The translations under genes and the position numbers were made by a program. The notes under the pieces are model-generated. The model had not been told where the DNA came from. It made no database searches and was given only the letters and a program-made list of their open reading frames with translations. This document shows, one piece after another, positions 61,871 to 64,000 of a DNA stretch of 64,000 nt (positions are counted from its first letter, which is position 1; each line of letters opens with the position of its first letter). Source of the stretch: Mycolicibacterium grossiae (lineage in GTDB: Bacteria; Actinomycetota; Actinomycetes; Mycobacteriales; Mycobacteriaceae); assembly GCF_008329645.1 (NCBI RefSeq), contig NZ_CP043474.1, forward strand, positions 1,178,001 to 1,242,000, read 5' to 3'.

Positions 61871-62865
61871 CCGCCCGCCCCCGCGGCGGCGTTCGGCTTC
61901 TTCAGCACGGTCAGGTTGGCGACCAGCCACCGGTCGTCGGTCTTCTGGAACTCGACCTGGACGGTCGCGGAGATGAACTTGACCGTCGTCGGGTCGTTGC
62001 CGCGCTGCCCCTGCAGCGCGACCAGCAGCACGCCGTGATCCGGCGACGCCGAGAGCACCGCGCTGTTGGTCGCCCAGTACTCGTTGGTGGTGGCGCCGAC
62101 CTTCGCCGCCGCCTGCTGCTGCTCGGTGAGCTGCGGGCGGTAGGCCGAGGTGGCGAGTGCCTGCGACTTCGCGAAGTCGTCCTGCATCGTCGCCGCGCCG
62201 TAACTCAGCATCTGCTCGACGATACGGGGGCCCTGATCGGCGAGCTGATTGCGCGCGGACTCGATCCCGCGCTCCGGCCGGAACACGAACGCGTAGCCCA
62301 GCGCGCCGCCCGCGACGCAGAGCAGCGCGGCGATCAGCAGCACCGCGCCGACCCGCCGACGCACGTCCGTCCGGCGAACCGCGTCGTCGGGGTCTGCCGC
62401 GCCGGTGGGCGCCACGCGGTGGGATTCGGTGCGCAGCACCATGTCGGCGAACGTGCGGTGCCGCCGGTCCCACAGCGGCCACAACCAGCCGACGAACACC
62501 AGCGCGGTGTCGAGCAGGTGGACGAGGTCGCGCAGGAAGAGCCGCACCGTGCCGGCCGGTGCGCCGTCGCGGGTGACGATCCGCGCACCGACGAGTGCGC
62601 GGCCGAGGCTCCACCCGCGCACCGCGGGAAACACCCAGCGGTTGGCGGCCGCGAGCACGAAGGCCACCGCGGCCACGACCGTCACGGTCCACCACACCCA
62701 CCCGCGCAGCGGCGAGGCGACGGCGATGAGCGCCATCGCGGCGATGACGGCCAGCGCGGGAACCACGTCGACGGCCAGCGCGGCGGCGCGCGCCCACCAC
62801 CCGGCGTACCGGGCGTCCGGTGCGGCTGAGGTGGGTGCCTCCCGATCGGGCAGCACCGCCGTCAC
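61867..62865 (-). CDS. RDD-domain Mce-associated membrane protein (Rv0176-like)
   Basis: A 332-residue protein, like Rv0176 (322). Residues about 20-150 are an RDD membrane domain (RYAGWWARAAALAVDVVPALAV, GWSLGRALVGARIV), then a single TM helix (VGAVLLIAALLCVAGGALGY) and a Mas domain (YSGAATMQDDFAKSQ-like start at GAATMQDDFAKSQALATSAY, and FISATVQVEFQKTDDRWLV). The GTG start at 62865 overlaps the Rv0175-like stop (GTGA). Confidence 0.9.
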   Translation of the reverse strand: MTAVLPDREAPTSAAPDARYAGWWARAAALAVDVVPALAVIAAMALIAVASPLRGWVWWTVTVVAAVAFVLAAANRWVFPAVRGWSLGRALVGARIVTRDGAPAGTVRLFLRDLVHLLDTALVFVGWLWPLWDRRHRTFADMVLRTESHRVAPTGAADPDDAVRRTDVRRRVGAVLLIAALLCVAGGALGYAFVFRPERGIESARNQLADQGPRIVEQMLSYGAATMQDDFAKSQALATSAYRPQLTEQQQAAAKVGATTNEYWATNSAVLSASPDHGVLLVALQGQRGNDPTTVKFISATVQVEFQKTDDRWLVANLTVLKKPNAAAGAGG

Positions 62866-63512
62866 GAGGCGACCTGGTCCAGCTTGGCGATCTTGTATGT
62901 GCCGTCCTCGGGCGCCATCTGCACGCGCAACCGGTAACCCTGCTCCTGATCGGCCACCTGCAGGTTGCTCACCTTGATGCGCATCGCCACCAGCACGTCC
63001 ACCGTGCCGCCGTCGCCGTGCTTCTCCACCGCAGCGCGCATCTCGGTGACCTGCACCTTGACGTTCGCCGCCTGGTAGGCATCGGCGAGCACACCGCTGT
63101 AGAGCATCGCCTGGGTCCCGAAATCGCCGGTCGAGCAGTCGATGATCTTCGCCTGGCTGGCGCTCATGACGGCCGTGTCCGGCGCCTGCGTGGCGGTCAC
63201 GCAATCCTTGGCCGCCGCGACGGCTGCGGCGTCGGCCCGGACGTAGTCCTGGCTCTTCTGGTGCGCACGGAGCGCGACCACGCCGCCTGCCGCGACCGCG
63301 CCGGCCACCAGGACCAGCGCGACGGCGATCGAGGCGACCCAGGCGCGGCCGAAGCGCTCGGCGCGACGACCATCCGTGGGGCGATCCTCGGCGTCGACCG
63401 GATAGTCGGCGTCGGCGTCGAGGGGTGTGACTGCGGGTGCTACCGACGCGTCGTCGGCGGTGTCCTGCGAATCGGTGGGGTTCAGCCGGCCGGGGCCAGC
63501 ATCTCCTTCCAT
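62862..63512 (-). CDS. Mce-associated membrane protein (Rv0175-like)
   Basis: A 216-residue protein, like Rv0175 (213). An acidic cytoplasmic N-terminus, one TM helix at about 57-82 (VASIAVALVLVAGAVAAGGVVAL) and an extracytoplasmic Mas domain with two Cys (AKDCVTATQ and IIDCSTGDFG). ATG 63512 lies inside the 3' end of mce1F (31-bp overlap), so translation is coupled. Confidence 0.88.
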   Translation of the reverse strand: MEGDAGPGRLNPTDSQDTADDASVAPAVTPLDADADYPVDAEDRPTDGRRAERFGRAWVASIAVALVLVAGAVAAGGVVALRAHQKSQDYVRADAAAVAAAKDCVTATQAPDTAVMSASQAKIIDCSTGDFGTQAMLYSGVLADAYQAANVKVQVTEMRAAVEKHGDGGTVDVLVAMRIKVSNLQVADQEQGYRLRVQMAPEDGTYKIAKLDQVAS

Positions 63513-64000
63513 CCGTTTTCTCCTGGGTTGCTCGAGTTGTCGACGGTGTACTTGACACCGTCGGGTCCGGTCACCTCACCGCTCGATGGGTTGTAGACCG
63601 CGGTAGGTCCCGATGCCGGAGTGTAGATGCACGGGTTGGGCTGCTGCCCGGAGCAGCTGACCGATCCCTGTCCCGGCGCGGTCAGCGGGTCGCTGCTCGG
63701 CACTTGGGAGTGCGGCGGCGGCAGCTGGCTCGCGGGCAACGGGTTCAAGCCGTTGTTGACCGACGGGGCCGGGATGACGTAGCCGGGCTTGACCGGCTGG
63801 TCGCAGCGGGCGGCGGCGGCCGGGCAGGTCAGGACCTGGTTCGGGTCGCCGTACCAGGGATTGGTGCCGGCCGGGGTATAGGGCTCGTTGCTGCGGCACT
63901 CCGCCGGGGTGGCGGCACGCTTGCCCGGCACGTCGAGGCACGGGTAGTTGCGCGCACCGCGAACCGCGTTGCCCTGGAAGTCCTTCGGGATCTTGCAGTA
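63482..64000 (-). CDS. mce1F: Mce-family protein C-terminus, Mce1F by synteny (truncated by window edge)
   Basis: The last 172 residues of a Mce-family substrate-binding protein; the frame is open to the right edge, so the 5' end is outside. The visible sequence begins YCKIPKDFQGNAVRGARN and NYPCLDVPGKRAATPAEC, the Cys-containing linker that follows the MCE helical domain, then a Pro-rich tail ending in YTVDNSSNPGENGWKEML. As the last mce gene before Rv0175-Rv0178-like genes it corresponds to mce1F (Rv0174), part of the trans-envelope channel for fatty-acid import. Confidence 0.85.
   Translation of the reverse strand, partial: YCKIPKDFQGNAVRGARNYPCLDVPGKRAATPAECRSNEPYTPAGTNPWYGDPNQVLTCPAAAARCDQPVKPGYVIPAPSVNNGLNPLPASQLPPPHSQVPSSDPLTAPGQGSVSCSGQQPNPCIYTPASGPTAVYNPSSGEVTGPDGVKYTVDNSSNPGENGWKEMLAPAG

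Overview
The window is high-GC actinobacterial DNA from a mycobacterium, most likely a non-tuberculous Mycolicibacterium-type species. Start codons are often GTG, genes are packed with GTGA/ATGA overlaps, and the order is recognisably that of the M. tuberculosis block running from the end of the mce1 operon (about Rv0174) to lipW (Rv0217c), here in reverse orientation. Family calls were made by reading the translations and from remembered M. tuberculosis sequences; no database search was run. There is no rRNA, tRNA, CRISPR array, phage or insertion sequence that I can see, and no stretch over 300 bases lacks a gene (the longest gaps are about 291, 261 and 253 bases).

Left part (1-16.3 kb): a 5'-truncated proline/alanine-rich EspK-like gene; a LipW-like esterase; a four-gene minus-strand operon (double-hotdog dehydratase, CoA-transferase, amidohydrolase, aldo/keto reductase); FadE3; a minus-strand FadD4 plus enoyl-CoA hydratase pair; a small dioxygenase-like gene; GTP-dependent PEP carboxykinase; then TrmB and a NYN-domain protein leading into mmpL3.

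Cell-envelope core (16.3-32.3 kb): mmpL3 (mycolate flippase), an AI-2E-family membrane protein, a flippase-like protein, a LytM-like lipoprotein, a PrrAB-like two-component system transcribed with a small haemophore-like protein, a second haemophore (Rv0203 type), mmpL11 and its partner gene, and two Mce-associated-like membrane proteins. MmpL3 carries an extra block of about 109 residues that looks like a DUF4190 membrane domain, the most unusual single observation here.

Middle (32.3-44.2 kb): zmp1, a TetR regulator, an L,D-transpeptidase, a copper cassette (DUF305 lipoprotein, RicR, GNAT) with a clear RicR-type palindrome in front, ilvD, a TetR/SDR pair, a deazaflavin-dependent reductase, an XRE regulator, a frameshifted HNH endonuclease and an SRPBCC protein.

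Right part (44.2-64 kb): an ECF sigma factor, a five-gene operon (DUF2786, TIGR04338 metallohydrolase, Lys/Ala-rich J-domain protein, MFS transporter, O-methyltransferase), a hydrolase-like lipoprotein plus monoacylglycerol lipase, SigG, MarR/pirin/sugar dehydrogenase, a phosphodiester glycosidase, a large secreted PE-PPE-like protein, and the 3' end of the mce1 operon (mce1F end, four Mce-associated genes) running on into a DUF1275 protein and a fructosamine kinase.
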